Notes under the pieces: model-generated | Database searches by the model: none | Seen by the model: only the letters and a program-made list of their open reading frames with translations | Told to the model about the DNA's origin: nothing | From: Paulownia fortunei | Taxonomy: Eukaryota > Streptophyta > Magnoliopsida > Lamiales > Paulowniaceae | Assembly (NCBI GenBank): GCA_019321725.1 | Contig: CM033110.1 | Coordinates: 62,001-126,000 of the forward strand | DNA length: 64,000 nucleotides | Direction: 5' to 3' | In this document: positions 1 through 11,850 of the stretch, piece by piece | Position numbering within the stretch: the first letter of the stretch is position 1 | How the letters are laid out: each line of letters begins with the position of its first letter | Made by a program: the position numbers and the translations under genes

Positions 1-1045
1 CCATACCTTTCGCAGATGCAACATATTATAGGGTGGGATTCTATGGTGAAAAATTTGGGAAGCTCGATAGGAAGGAGTATGTATATCGAGAGCCTCGTGA
101 TGTAAGGTTGGGTGATATAATGGAGAAACTTAGTCATATATATGAGTCGAGAATGGATGGTACAACATTGCACGTAATCCCAGACTCTAGGCAGGTCAAA
201 GCTGATGAACTGCAGCCAGAAGTTTGCTACCTGCAGATAACTGCAGTTGATCCAGTTATGGAAGATGAGGACTTGGGAAGCAGAAGAGAGAGAATATTCT
301 CACTTTCTACTGGGAGTGTCCGTGCACGGGTTTTTGACCGATTTTTGTTTGATACTCCTTTCACAAAAAATGGGAAGACTCAAGGTGGGTTGGAAGACCA
401 ATGGAAGCGGCGTACAGTACTACAGACTGAGGGTTCTTTCCCTGCCCTGGTAAATCGCCTCCAGGTAACCAAATCAGAATCACTCGAGTTCTCTCCAGTA
501 GAGAATGCAATTGGGATGATTGAAACTCGGACAGCAGCACTAAGAAATGAACTTGAAGAACCGCGCAGCTCGGAAGGTGATCAACTCCCACGTCTCCAGA
601 GTCTGCAAAGGATACTTCAAGGCTCTGTTGCTGTTCAAGTGAGTTACAGCCTACAATGTTTGCTGCAATATTCTTTGGTGTCTTCTCGTTGTGACTGATT
701 GGTTGTATTTTCTGGAATGTGAAAACTTTCTACATTGTTCCCATTATTTGTTTACCTCCCCATATACTTGACCTGTTCATCACTTTACAGGTGAACAGTG
801 GGGTCCTCAGTGTTTGTACAGCATTCCTTTCTGGTGAACCTGCAACAAGGCTGCGGTCACAGGAGTTACAGCAACTGATTGCCGCGCTCCTTGAATTTAT
901 GGCCGTTTGCAAGCGTGCTATCCGTGTGCACTTTCGATTAATTGGGGAGGAAGATCAGGAATTTCACACGCAGCTTGTCAATGGGTTTCAGTCACTAACT
1001 GCAGAATTGTCTCACTACATCCCTGCCATTCTTTCAGAACTTTGA
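1..1045 (+). CDS. SPK1: SPIKE1 (DOCK-family ROP-GEF), 3' end only
   Basis: Two exons are visible: 1-638 (cut by the window edge) and 791-1045, separated by a 152 bp GT-AG intron with donor CAA|gtgagt and acceptor ttacag|GTG. Together they read in one frame to TGA at 1043-1045. The protein is the DHR2 (DOCKER) end of SPIKE1. It has the stretches YREPRDVRLGDIMEKL and GGLEDQWKRRTVLQTEGSFP and finishes HYIPAILSEL, which I recall as near-identical to Arabidopsis SPK1. In that family DHR2 catalyses GDP/GTP exchange on ROP GTPases at ER exit sites and the cell cortex, controlling actin/WAVE-ARP2/3 dependent cell shape. Codons before position 33 stay open and in frame (…DATYYR), so the exon begins outside the window. 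The gene is convergent with the Smr gene at 3899. Very high conservation makes the call safe. Confidence 0.95.
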
Positions 1046-1658
1046 CATGAAAATGCTTTTCTCCTTTTTCATTTTTAAAATTTCATTTTTATCGGTACTG
1101 TTTTTTTTTTTTTTAATTTTTTTAGGAGGGGCTGCAGGATTGCTTTATTTAACTGGGTTTTATCGTTTGTAATTTCTTTCTTTTTTTATGTTGATTTGGG
1201 TCATTGTTCATATGCTTGTCCATCATGCTTTCTCCCATTTCAGTTGATGCAAATTATATTTCAACTTCTGCCATAAATTACAGCAATTTTAAGTTAAAAA
1301 TCATGGGACTGCCTCTTCAAAATTTTCAAAAATCTTACAGAAATTTCTCGAGTCTGTATGCCAATGTTTCATGGGCGTATCCCACTTTTACCGACCATGT
1401 AACCCCTAGCTTTCACCGCCACTCTTCAGTCTATACTGCTAGCAGATGAGCACAAAGCTTACCTCGTTAATGCGCTTTACATGAAGTCTTTGTGAACCAA
1501 CGAGTTGCTTTCTAAACAATTTAATAGCTTCCCCTGAGGCTTGGGTTCTTCAGGTAAATTACAGCCACTAGCTGCAGAGTTGTCTCATTCGCTAATCACA
1601 TCCAAATCATCTAATTGAGATATTACTCGGGTATCTATGCAACACTCGTACAGAAGTC

Positions 1659-1705
<47 letters not shown>

Positions 1706-3898
1706 TGGTTCAGAAAGGTTTTTTTATTTCTTTTAAGCATATTGCCATAATGAAAACCTATTAATAGCTTCAATAGAGGGTATAAATGATTTGAGTATTT
1801 CTAAGTGGAACATCAGTATATAATTGAGCTTTCTTTTTTATCACAACCTCTTCTTAAAAAGTTGATAAGTTGTCTTGTTTGTGTCACAATTCCTTAAATA
1901 CTTCGAAAATTTAAACAAAATTTTATATAAAAATAGACTTTTGGACCATTCCAACCACAAGTAGTGAGCGTAAGGCGAACTTCTTATGAGAGTTATAACC
2001 TTTAATGTTGATCCTTATGCACATTCACGAAAATGAATCTAGTAGTAAATTAAAAAACTGAAAAAGTTAATTTTGGGTCCTTCGATACTAAATAAAAGAG
2101 AGAAAGGATTTAGATAACTTTTGTACTATGATCTGTGATTTTTTTATTTTTTTCTGTGATAGCTTAATTGATTTAACTTTTTTGATCTTCTGTTCATTTT
2201 ATTTTCTACTACTCTACAAAACATATTCATGAAAATAGGTGTTTCATGTAATTATCATAGCTTATAAAATCTAAATAATAGGTAAGTTCTAGTGAGTTTT
2301 AAGTACATCATAGAAAATAATAATTTTTTTCTATAAAATATAAATTTATTTACCCCGAAATAAAGATAATAATAATTCATCTGCTTGAGATCATTGAGCT
2401 CCTTAAATTGATTTAAAACATATTTCACATTTCACGGCTTCAGTTTAATTTCAAACCTTCTTTAAAAATTGCAAGCATTATACCCAAAACAATTGAGATA
2501 CTATTGAAATCCACTATTTACATAGTGCATTGTAAATTTAATGTATTATGATAAAAATATCCAAAAAGGTGATTTTTGTGGGTTCTTTGCACTATATTTT
2601 ATTTTTCTTGGTTATGTTTATGAGTTTTTAGTATTTATTTATTGGAGGGAGAGAGAAGAAGAATATGTTCTATGGATTAGATTAGACTATAAATTTATTA
2701 GTAAGTATGATTAATATTACCATATTGTGGATGATTTTATACAAATAATTTAGTTTACTCTATGATTTATTTTTAAAAATTTCTTTTGATTACATAAAAT
2801 GATAAGATTGTATATCATTATAAATAATTGAAATTAATTCTTATCAAGTGAAAACTATCAAATGTGCTCTTCTGTAAAGTAGTGTATGCACCGTGTCTAC
2901 AGTAATATTGTTTTGGAATAGCTATTCAGACTAAATTGATAGCCAAGGCTCAATATTATTATTTTAATTAATTTAATTTTGATCTTTCACTCATTTTGTT
3001 TTCAAGAGTATCTTGATTTAGTAATTATTAGCAAGTGTACTTAAGTTATTAACTTTAGTAACTTCACACAAATTTTACTCAATGAATCAAAATTTATTTC
3101 CAATAATTACTATAACAAGTATATATAAAAAATATCAAGTTATTTAATCATTTAAACACAATGATTTAATTAATTATCAAATCAAGCTGAAAAATAATTT
3201 CAAAATAGACAAGAAATTCAAACCAAATTTGAAAAAATAATTTGTTCAACTTTATTCTATCTCTTTACACCTCGGGTAGCTAGCTGATGGTACTGGAAAG
3301 GCAGACGGAGCAGGGCACCCGTTAAGAAAGAAGAAAAATGGAGGGAATATGAAAGTATGCAAACTTCTTGTACTAGCTGATGGTAGTGGAAAGGCAGGCC
3401 GAGCAAGGCAACATGTTAGGAAGAAACAAAGAAAGACAAATGATGATAGAACGCAAACTTGACAAGAACAGAATTTACTACCAGATTTTCTAATATTAAT
3501 TGCAAAAGGGGTAAATTAGTGTTTTTCTAGTTGACCGCATTTGTATTGGGTTTTTCCTTTTTGCCCTTGTCCACTGATCTTGCATAATTTTGGGAGAGGT
3601 CTAAGCAACAGGGTTCAATGAATTTTTCCCTTTGCAAAAACCAATTCTCAGATAACTTAAAAAGTTATAGTTGGTGTACAAAGATGCCTAGCGTGCATAA
3701 ATTCCAACTAACATCATTTTTAGATAGAAAAATGAACTAGTACAATTCTGCACAGCAGTATCAGGACTTCTTTTGTCGAATAATCCAGACACGACCTCTA
3801 AGGCCAAAAATCAATATGACATAGAAGTAATTTAATTTATAAACAAAAACAACGTACAGCAGTTTAACTGAAGTCCTGCAATTAGCAAAACTACTAGC
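1046..3898. other. Intergenic region between convergent SPK1 and Smr genes
   Basis: The first few hundred bases should be the SPK1 3' UTR, with T-rich runs at 1090-1130. A compound microsatellite, (TA)n then (GA)n, lies at about 1659-1706. From 1750 to 3240 the DNA is AT-rich with no coding potential that I can support. At 3282-3465 a segment beginning AGCTGATGGTA recurs after 93 bp, giving two diverged direct copies that share the words 'GGAAAGGCAG' and 'GTTA(A)GAAAG'. No gene is seen here. Confidence 0.6.
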
Positions 3899-6800
3899 TC
3901 ACTGTTGCCGAAACTTGGGCCGTATCATGATCACCCCAGGCCTAGTCTCATCAAAGTGATAGCTGCAGAGAACATATCAAAATCCTCAGTACAGACATTT
4001 GTGGCACTACACTACATGAATACTACTAACTAAAACTTCCTCTGCCAAAAAATTGAAGAAAAGAGAGAAGCTTTACCCATTCTCACTGAGAAAGTTTCTG
4101 ATAGCTGATGGGATTGCAGCTGCTCCCCGGCTATGATTACCCTTTCCTGTGGGAAATGCAAAATATATGAATGTATGCATCTAAGCTAAAGATGACCTTC
4201 TTCCAAACCATACACAAAAGAGAACTGGCAATAACCAAACAAGTGGTTGCAGAAGATTCCACCGCAGGAGGACAGCATGCTTTCTCAGGTCATATACTTC
4301 AGTATATCCCCATAGATTCTATACCATTGTATTTGAAAAAACAGAGAAGCACATGGCAACGCCAAGTGTATAATTTGCATAAAGTAAGAACTGTCCAGCA
4401 CCATCTTGAGGACCGTATAAATAAATAAGACACACAAGGAAATAGCTGTCGCTAGTTTGAATAGAGTGAGTTTGATAAGCAAATTGATTGTCAAATGAGG
4501 CAACATAGAATGGACAGTCCATCTCTACATGAAGTAAATATCAAGAACCATACATTTTACTGTAGTGCATCTACAAGCTTATGGCCATTAACTTCTGGTT
4601 TCCCCAAAAAATTCTCACATGCTCAACCAACAATCAAATAACCTGGCCCAATCATCGCAGCAGAAAGGACAAGATCTTAAGGCGAACTCCTAAGATGCAA
4701 TAGACAAAATGAATATGCAGAACAAGTAACTTAAGCTTGCTAAAGAAGATTAAGAAGGCTAAAAATATTAGTATGATACGTGAACTTATTCCTGAAGAGT
4801 CCGCTATTGACATCATTTTGGTGAAGTCAAACGAGAATCACAAATTATGTTATAATAAATTGATAATTGAGGTCTTGATGCTACCAGCTACAGTTAACTG
4901 AAGGGCATAGTAAGAATTAAGAAGCTTATATGATGTGAATTTTAGGTAACAAGAAGAATATTTAGGACAAAAAATGGAGAAAGAACAAGGTGGGATGAAG
5001 AGAGTTATTAGCTTCCGTTATATCTGCAAAAGCCAACAAGAAATGTGTATAAATTTCTCTATTATTAGAGGAATAACAGGAGAACCTCCTCTCAAGTCTC
5101 AAATTGGAAGATGTAATGCAAATCAAAGGGTTCAATGATTGTCTCTCTCTATCTTTCAACTATGCATTAGAAAATATTAGATTGGAGATGCCAAAAAGGT
5201 TGCATGTCTTGTCTTCTAATTATTACATGGGTGTAGCATCTGATAATTATTAACCCAATTATTAAGAATTTTTTCAACCAAAGCCTAAATTTATGGTTAT
5301 TCTTGAAATCTCTGTGTGTGTGTGTGTGTGTGTGTTGCTTGCAAGAGAGCAGCGATTTCATGGTTCTCGTAGTCTGTAGTCCACACAATCTGTTTATCGT
5401 CTTTAAAGGTTCAGAGTAAAACAAATAGCACTTTTCCCCTCAAATTTATCATCTAGAATCCTAGATACATATTAACACATACATGACCTGAATACCTAGG
5501 TATACTAATCTTTTAAAACGAGAAGTTTTGAGACAAATGAAAAAAAATTCTTGGATTTTTGACCCTAATGAAATCATTTCAGCCAATAAATATAGCATTA
5601 TGGATTTTGCATTCAAACTCATGAATTTTGAATTAATATGGACTTGACTTGTTTATAAAACAATCACTACACGTAGGGTAGACTAACTGGACAGCTTTGG
5701 ATGAGCATGGGTTTAGTTCTTCAGTAGTACAACATGTCTAACAGTAAGAGATGGGAAAATCAGATTTTTAAGGGGAAGACATAAAACTATATTTTTTTTT
5801 CCTTCTTTGTATTGCGTGCCACATGATAGCATCCTATTACACCTGTAAAGGATAAACTCCAGTAAACCTTCATTATATATTTCGAAACTGACAATCTCAG
5901 GTAACTAATACAAATTTCAGGAATTAAAATGATTCCAACATGCAATTTATATTTCTCATACCCAATAATATAACTTCAAAAATTAAATTAGGGAATTCCT
6001 TTGAATAACCATGCGCGTAATAGGATACCATGTGTCAAATGTAAGATCCTCATGGTGGAGGTGGTGGAATGGCAAGAAAGGCTTTGGGTGGTGGTGGGCA
6101 GTTGCGAAGGGTGCTGTGGTTCCTTTGGTCTTGTAATGACTTCACTCTGTGACCCTTGGGTCACGAGGTTGAGACTCAGTGTAAGCCTCTGGTTTGTAAC
6201 TCTATGCAACTTGATTTTGACTTGCCATGTAGACTCTAGCCTTAGATTTTAACAAACACCAACTATTTACACCCATTTATATTGATGGGTGCACCCAAAA
6301 CCATTTCAAGGGGGTAGGTTAGGGTGGGCTATGACATGAGTGCAGATTTTGCCACTGCTACTTTGATGAAAATTCGAAGCAACAGTATTGGGTGATCTGA
6401 ACCTAAAAAGGCTTAACTCAAAAGAAAGATTTCTCTAAGCACAAGGATGCTTATCCTAAGTGATGAGCAATTTTCTTCACGTCTTGTATTAGGAAGAACA
6501 GATTGATCTCGCACATGATGCTGAAGTTGGATAATATGATCATTATGGTCACGATCAACTAAAGCTATAAAATAAGAGTTGTATATGGCAAGCATAGATA
6601 ACTATTTCTAGGCTACAGGAAGATGGTTACTTAAATTATTAGTTTTGTGATAAAAGATATAGAACACAAAAACAATAAGGAGAGGAGAAAAAAACCTCTT
6701 ACAAATTCAGTCTCTGTTGGATATGTATTTTTATTACCACATAACTCATAAACAAAGAAGTTTATGGTGGGTTTACCAGTATTCTTTTTGTAGTGATAAA

Positions 6801-9800
6801 TCTTGTATGTGTTCTAAGAAAAGCAATTTGTCCATTTTCACTGGTCTCAAAGGGCATGGAAACACATAAAAATTCTTGAATGGAAATGGAAAAAGAGATG
6901 TATCTCTAGTTCCAAGAAAAAGTTATTGAGATGGAAATAAGCTTAAGAAGTTAGTAGCATAATCAATCTTAGATTACAGCAAAAGCATGTCTGCAAGAGG
7001 GAAAAGTTTTGTCCAACAAACAGCTAGGTTGTTTTCTTTTATTTACTGAACTAAACAGGTAAGTTGGTTCTGTAAAAATCTATTTGTGATGGCATATAGA
7101 TGAATGGTATTCCATAAACAAAAGTACTTGAAAATTTTATCAATGTTTCCTCATTAATAAAATATAGGGTGAATTACAAAAACTACATTTGAAGTTTGGA
7201 CTAATTACAAAAAAACCCAACTTTCAAAATTACAAAAACCACTCTTTAGGTTTGCATCCGTCTTACATTTTGCATAGTTGACCTAACGGAAAATGCTGAC
7301 GTCATAAAAAAAATGGAGTTGAAATCCAAGTTTGCCCCTGCATTACTGTTCACAAAATGTATCCAGGCAAAAATGCCTTTCGAGTATATGTAATATTTTG
7401 AATTTTACAGGGATGTAATTGTTAAAAGTTGAATATTTAAATAATGTAATTTAGGATTACTATTTCTATTCTTTATTAAATATTTATTAATTATTTTAGT
7501 TTATTAAATATTTTTAAATTTCCTTTTGCATTTAAAAAAAATTAATTTCAATTGTTAAAATATACTTTGTTTAAACTTTCCCTAGCATATTTTTATAATT
7601 TTTTTAATAAAGAGAATTTTCAAATTTATTTGGTATAACTTTTATTATTATTGTCAATAAAATCAAAATTTAAGTAAATAGAAAAAAATTTCACTACAAA
7701 TTTACAATATTTTAATAATTTCAGATTATTTTTTATAGATAAATGGTTTAATTGTTGACAAATTTCACATTTAAAAAATTAAAAAAATATATTAAAATTT
7801 AATAAATAAATAAAACATAAAATAGTTTATAAATATATTTAAATAATTTCTTAATTTAAAAAATATAAACAAAAAAAACAAATTTTACAAAAAATAAATA
7901 AAGGAAAAACATCTTCTTCTTTCCCCCTCCCCCTCCCCCTCCCCCTCCCCCTCGGCACCCTCACCGACAAGCAACCACTCAGCCGCCCATCGCCAGAATT
8001 TCCCGCCAGCACATTGCCAGAAACCCGCCACTGCCATCCCGTCACCAGACACCCGCCGCCTGCAGCCCGCCAGCCCGACCCCAGCCCTTTGTCTCTCTTC
8101 TCCCATCACAAACCCCCTCTTCCCCGCCAACCCCTCTCCGTCGTCACGAAGATGGTTGACGGCAACGTCAATGGCAACGACGGCAATTTGTGCCGGAGCT
8201 AGCAGTGGCGGCGGATTGAGGGCTCAGGGTAGGGGGTGGGGGAGGGTTTTCTGTATTTTTTTCCTTTTTTGGCAATTTTAAAAAATTGTGGACTGTCGGA
8301 TTATGATTGATGAGATGAATGATTGATATTTATTTTTGAAGAATAAGAAAGGGGAAAATTGTCTGTTCACTTATTTTTAATTTCCAACTTTTTCTTTTTT
8401 TAATTCAATTTAATGGCGGTTTTTCGATGCTTGTTAACTGGATTGGGGTATTTGTAATTTTGAAAGTTAGTTGGATTTTTTTGTAATTAGGTTAAAACTC
8501 AGGGGTTACTTTCACCCTAACATATATATCTCACAGCAATGTTATGAGAGAAATGACTACAACTCCTCTAACTTGTATTAGTTACAAACTTATAATAGAT
8601 TTGACAGCATGGGAATGTCTGCATGCAGCCTTAAGATCTGCATAATTGATAGTGTTCACTAAATCAGATGCAAATATTAATAGCAAACAATCTAGATGCA
8701 TCAGCCTAATGTCAATTCTGGATAGAATCTTATTCGTATCAGTTTGTTCCATGAATAGTGGTTCTAATAAGTTATTTAGCAACATGTGCATGTGATAATT
8801 TCTATTAAACTAGCCTCCTTCCATAGGATTCTCTTTTCCAGAAAGATATGTCATACCTGTTACGACTTGTAATAATGTTGACCTCTGCCTAAATGAAGGG
8901 TGCTGTCTCCCAGACTTTTCCATCTTAACATGAGTTGTAGATTGCACAGATGCAGCAAGCAACATGCCTGATTCCTTGTGGACTCCATCCGGTGTGGCTA
9001 AGCAATTTGGTGACACCAGGGATTCAACAGTTCGTAAACGTTCACGCAATGCTTCAACTGCTTCGGCTGCATGCAGACCATGCAAATCCAATGTCCATGG
9101 ATCATTTTTACAATTCCTGACAGTCAGAATTTCCTTGGCTGCCTTGGCATTAAGCTTCTCAGCAGCAGTCCATTCTTCTTGAGCTTTAAGCGAGAAACGA
9201 AGAGCGGATGTACGATCGCCTCTCATGTATGCATCATTTGAGGCCTTAGAATGACGTGATGCTGATCTGGTCAAATAAGAAGCAACATTTTAAGAGACAA
9301 TAAAGGATTAAATGCTGATGAAAAATGTTCTGCAATATACAACAATTTTTTTTCCATCCAATTTTAATATTTTCTTTTCTACGCCAACTTATTCTAGCAT
9401 TGCCCCCGTATTCTTACTTTTGCTATCATGCTATCCGAATTCTCTTTTCCCCCTTTTGTTGGGGGTGTCAGGAATAAAAAGACGAACTTACAAAAACAGT
9501 TTCAGCACGTGTTACTTGTGAATGGCAAGATCTGCTCCATATGTTGCTTTTCAAAGATAACCATTAACCACAGCTATTTTTCAGTTAATAACTTCACTGA
9601 AACTAAATGGGCAGTGATTTTATCTATTACATACATTCCATATTTATGTTTTCGAATAAATTCCTTCATACTAACTGGACAAGTCAATGAATTCCGTACA
9701 TGTATCAAAAGACTAAAGAATGAAGAAATCAGTAAGAGCATTTTCTTGAACCTTTCTAGGGGTCATTTGAATGGCATTTGCATTATAGTTAACAAGGACG

Positions 9801-11216
9801 ACGTACGTATACAAATTAAATTGGTATAAAAGCATCCCCTAATATATATGTATATATATACAGCGTTACATCAGCTTCTATATGAATAAATTCATGGAAG
9901 GCATATAATATGAATTACTTCCTCTATTGGGAATGACTGGGTGATGTTATCTACAAGGACAAAAACAGATGAAACTAGATATTCATAAATCGTCACAACT
10001 CAATAGTTCAATAAAGAAGTAGTTCATTTGCAATAACATGGTCAACAATTGCCATCACCTTCCCCCGCCACCCACTTCATGTGCGCACAACCAACAGAAA
10101 AAAGAGAGAGGAGAAAGAATAAAGAAAAAGTAAATTGCAATACTGGCAGACAGGACACTCAACATGAGTTATATTTCAAATGGACTAATGTCAGCTAAAT
10201 CAGATTACAAACTTCAATACAGTCTCAAATATAGTGAGTACCATTGAAATGAAGAAAAAATATGACAGCAAAATACAACAAATAAAAGTGAGGAGTGTTT
10301 AATCCATTAAGCTGCCTAGACAAGGTCAAAAAGAAAATGCTTAATAGCAATGTAATAGTGGTTCTGATTCCTATATTGTCATTTTTGTTGGCAGTGGACT
10401 CTCATTTGTATTCTTTTTATGATGAGAAAAAAGTGAAAAAAAATAACATCACGAAAATTCAGTCACATAATAAACATACCTTCTCATTCTTATTGCATCT
10501 TTTCGATGGATTAGATAAACATCATCCTCTTCCCACTCAGACTCGGGCTCAATGGGTAAACACTTGGCAGCATTCAGTAATAGCATTGAAGGTGCCTCAT
10601 CCTTGGATTCTTCATAACTGTCGTTGACAGGATCATTGGTGGTAAAGCTCATATCTTCCTTTTCTCCTAAAGAAGTACTTTGTATGTCAAAGGATGCAAA
10701 ATCGTTCCCGTTTGACCCGATTTTCTTGCTCTTGGCATCTTTATTCTCAGAGATAAGCATAGCTTTCAGTAAAGATAAAGCCTCATCAATATTGTTGTTT
10801 ACACCAGCCAAGACATCCTGAATCAAGCTTTCATCCGCCCAAGGGTGAAGATACTTAAGCTTCTGATGAGCCTTAGCGGTGACAGCGGGCTCAATGTTCT
10901 GAGCTGTACCCAGACAAGAATTGCTAACTGGTACTCGCTTTTGCAAGTTTCTATTTTCGGTATCCATTAAGGAAGGAAAATTCATTGAAGCTACAACTAC
11001 AGATGAAAAAGGCTTCTCTAACAGTGCACCATTTTTGTTAAACAAACTTTGGGGGCCACTAGGGCCTGATAACAAGGGATAAGCCTCGGAATCATTATCA
11101 GATTCAAGACTTTGCTGTTTCTGTCTTTGCTTAAGGTCAAAAGCCGTCCAACCCGAAGTGCCTTTAGCTTTTGCCCTATTGCCACGCACAGGGCTTTCAC
11201 TAGTGGACGCGCTCAT
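3899..11216 (-). CDS. CUE-like / DUF1771 / Smr domain protein, 426 aa, four exons
   Basis: Exons on the minus strand are 11216-10480, 9266-8857, 4146-4077 and 3962-3899. They have GT-AG borders, sum to 1281 nt and end in TGA. The N-terminus carries GWTAFDLKQRQKQ, typical of plant Smr proteins. A CUE/UBA-like helix set (LHPWADESLIQDVLAGV) lies near residues 119-153 and DUF1771 at 247-304. The Smr domain runs from 305 to the end, with LDLHGL at 305-310 and TGKGNHSRG at 382-390. The last exon supplies YHFDETRPGVIMI. Smr domains in other proteins are nucleases or RNA-binding modules; the plant family is poorly characterised, so the substrate is unknown. The intron between exons 2 and 3 is about 4.7 kb and holds a DNA transposon. 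The start is the first in-frame ATG of the long exon. The call is sure for family, not for function. Confidence 0.9.
4147..8856 (-). other. 4.7 kb third intron-space of the Smr gene
   Basis: This is the intron between exon 2 (donor ACAG|gtatga) and exon 3 (acceptor cccacag|GAAAGG) of the Smr gene. It contains a (TG/CA)n tract at about 5310-5335, a GC-richer stretch at 6030-6240 without a convincing frame, and the Mutator-like element at 7167-8517. The remaining sequence is AT-rich and shows no exon that I can support. Confidence 0.7.
7158..8526. mobile_element. Non-autonomous Mutator-like (MULE) element with 9 bp target duplication
   Basis: The element spans about 7167-8517. Its left end begins GGGTGAATTACAAAAAC. 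The reverse complement of the right end begins GGGTGAAAGTAACCCC, and both continue into matching blocks (CTAATTACAAAAAAA, then CAACT, then TTTCAAAATTACAAA). This gives imperfect terminal inverted repeats of about 75-80 bp. Flanks are TAAAATATA (7158-7166) and TAACATATA (8518-8526), a 9 bp target duplication with one mismatch, as expected for Mutator elements. Inside is an AT-rich half and a GC-rich block at 7920-8240 with a (CCCCCT)n run at 7925-7952. No transposase is visible, so it is non-autonomous. It sits inside an intron. Confidence 0.8.
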
Positions 11217-11850
11217 CTTATTTCTCCTTCAATGCATATAAAGCGCGCCAAAATAAATTAGCGGCTAAAAGACTGGATATCCGTAATTTAAGTTCAGAAC
11301 TCCCAAAAAATATAAAAAAAATAAAGCAATATTACAGAAAGGGAACCGCTTTCTGGTTTTGCTTTGGTTCCTTAATAAGTTGTGGGAGGACCTGCTAAGA
11401 CTAGGGTAAGAATATAATTGAAAAAGTATTCTTGCATCACCAGGACTAGGAGTACATTTAACTGCGAAATTCAAAGACCAAATAAACAAGAAAAATCGAA
11501 ATAAAAATCTTTTGGAACGACATAGACTACCTATTAGGGAACGGTACGACGGGAGTGCCGTATCCAGAGCGCGAGGGCGTGAATTGAGATGATATGATCG
11601 GACGGCTGAGACGGCGATCGAGGAGGAAAAGGGGCAGCGGTGGGATTATAGACAGTGACGACGACGGAAGATGTAAAAGAGGAAGAAAAGAGACAAGGGA
11701 AATCGAATCTGAAATCCATAAAGTCCTGGAATCGGAAGCTTCGGTACTCGAGACGGATGGATAACAAGGTAGAGAGCAAGACTTTCGTTCTTTTCCTTTC
11801 CTTCTTATATCTGTAGTGAGGCCGCAGGGAAGAAAGAGAGGTGTGTGTAG
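11217..11850 (-). promoter_or_regulatory. Probable 5' leader exon and proximal promoter of the Smr gene
   Basis: Reading the minus strand, 11850-11531 is a GC-richer stretch ending TCCCTAATAG|gtagtc, a good donor. A possible acceptor (tcttttag) lies at about 11265, leaving 11264-11217 as leader just before the ATG. This would make a 5' UTR intron of about 270 bp. It is inferred only from composition and splice signals; the frame in the leader does not look conserved. No TATA box could be placed with confidence. Confidence 0.35.

Noticed and set aside
3282..3465. Possible microRNA164-like text (GGAGCAGGGCACCC)
   Set aside because: It differs from the known microRNA at several positions and there is no complementary arm; it is part of a 93 bp direct repeat.
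7920..7955. (CCCCCT)n run as a telomere-like or regulatory array
   Set aside because: The unit differs from the plant telomere repeat (TTTAGGG) and it lies inside the MULE, so it is taken as element sequence.
9428..9829. 133-codon plus-strand frame inside the Smr gene
   Set aside because: It lies in the intron between exons 1 and 2, is rich in Phe, Ile and Lys as AT-rich DNA would give, and matches no family.
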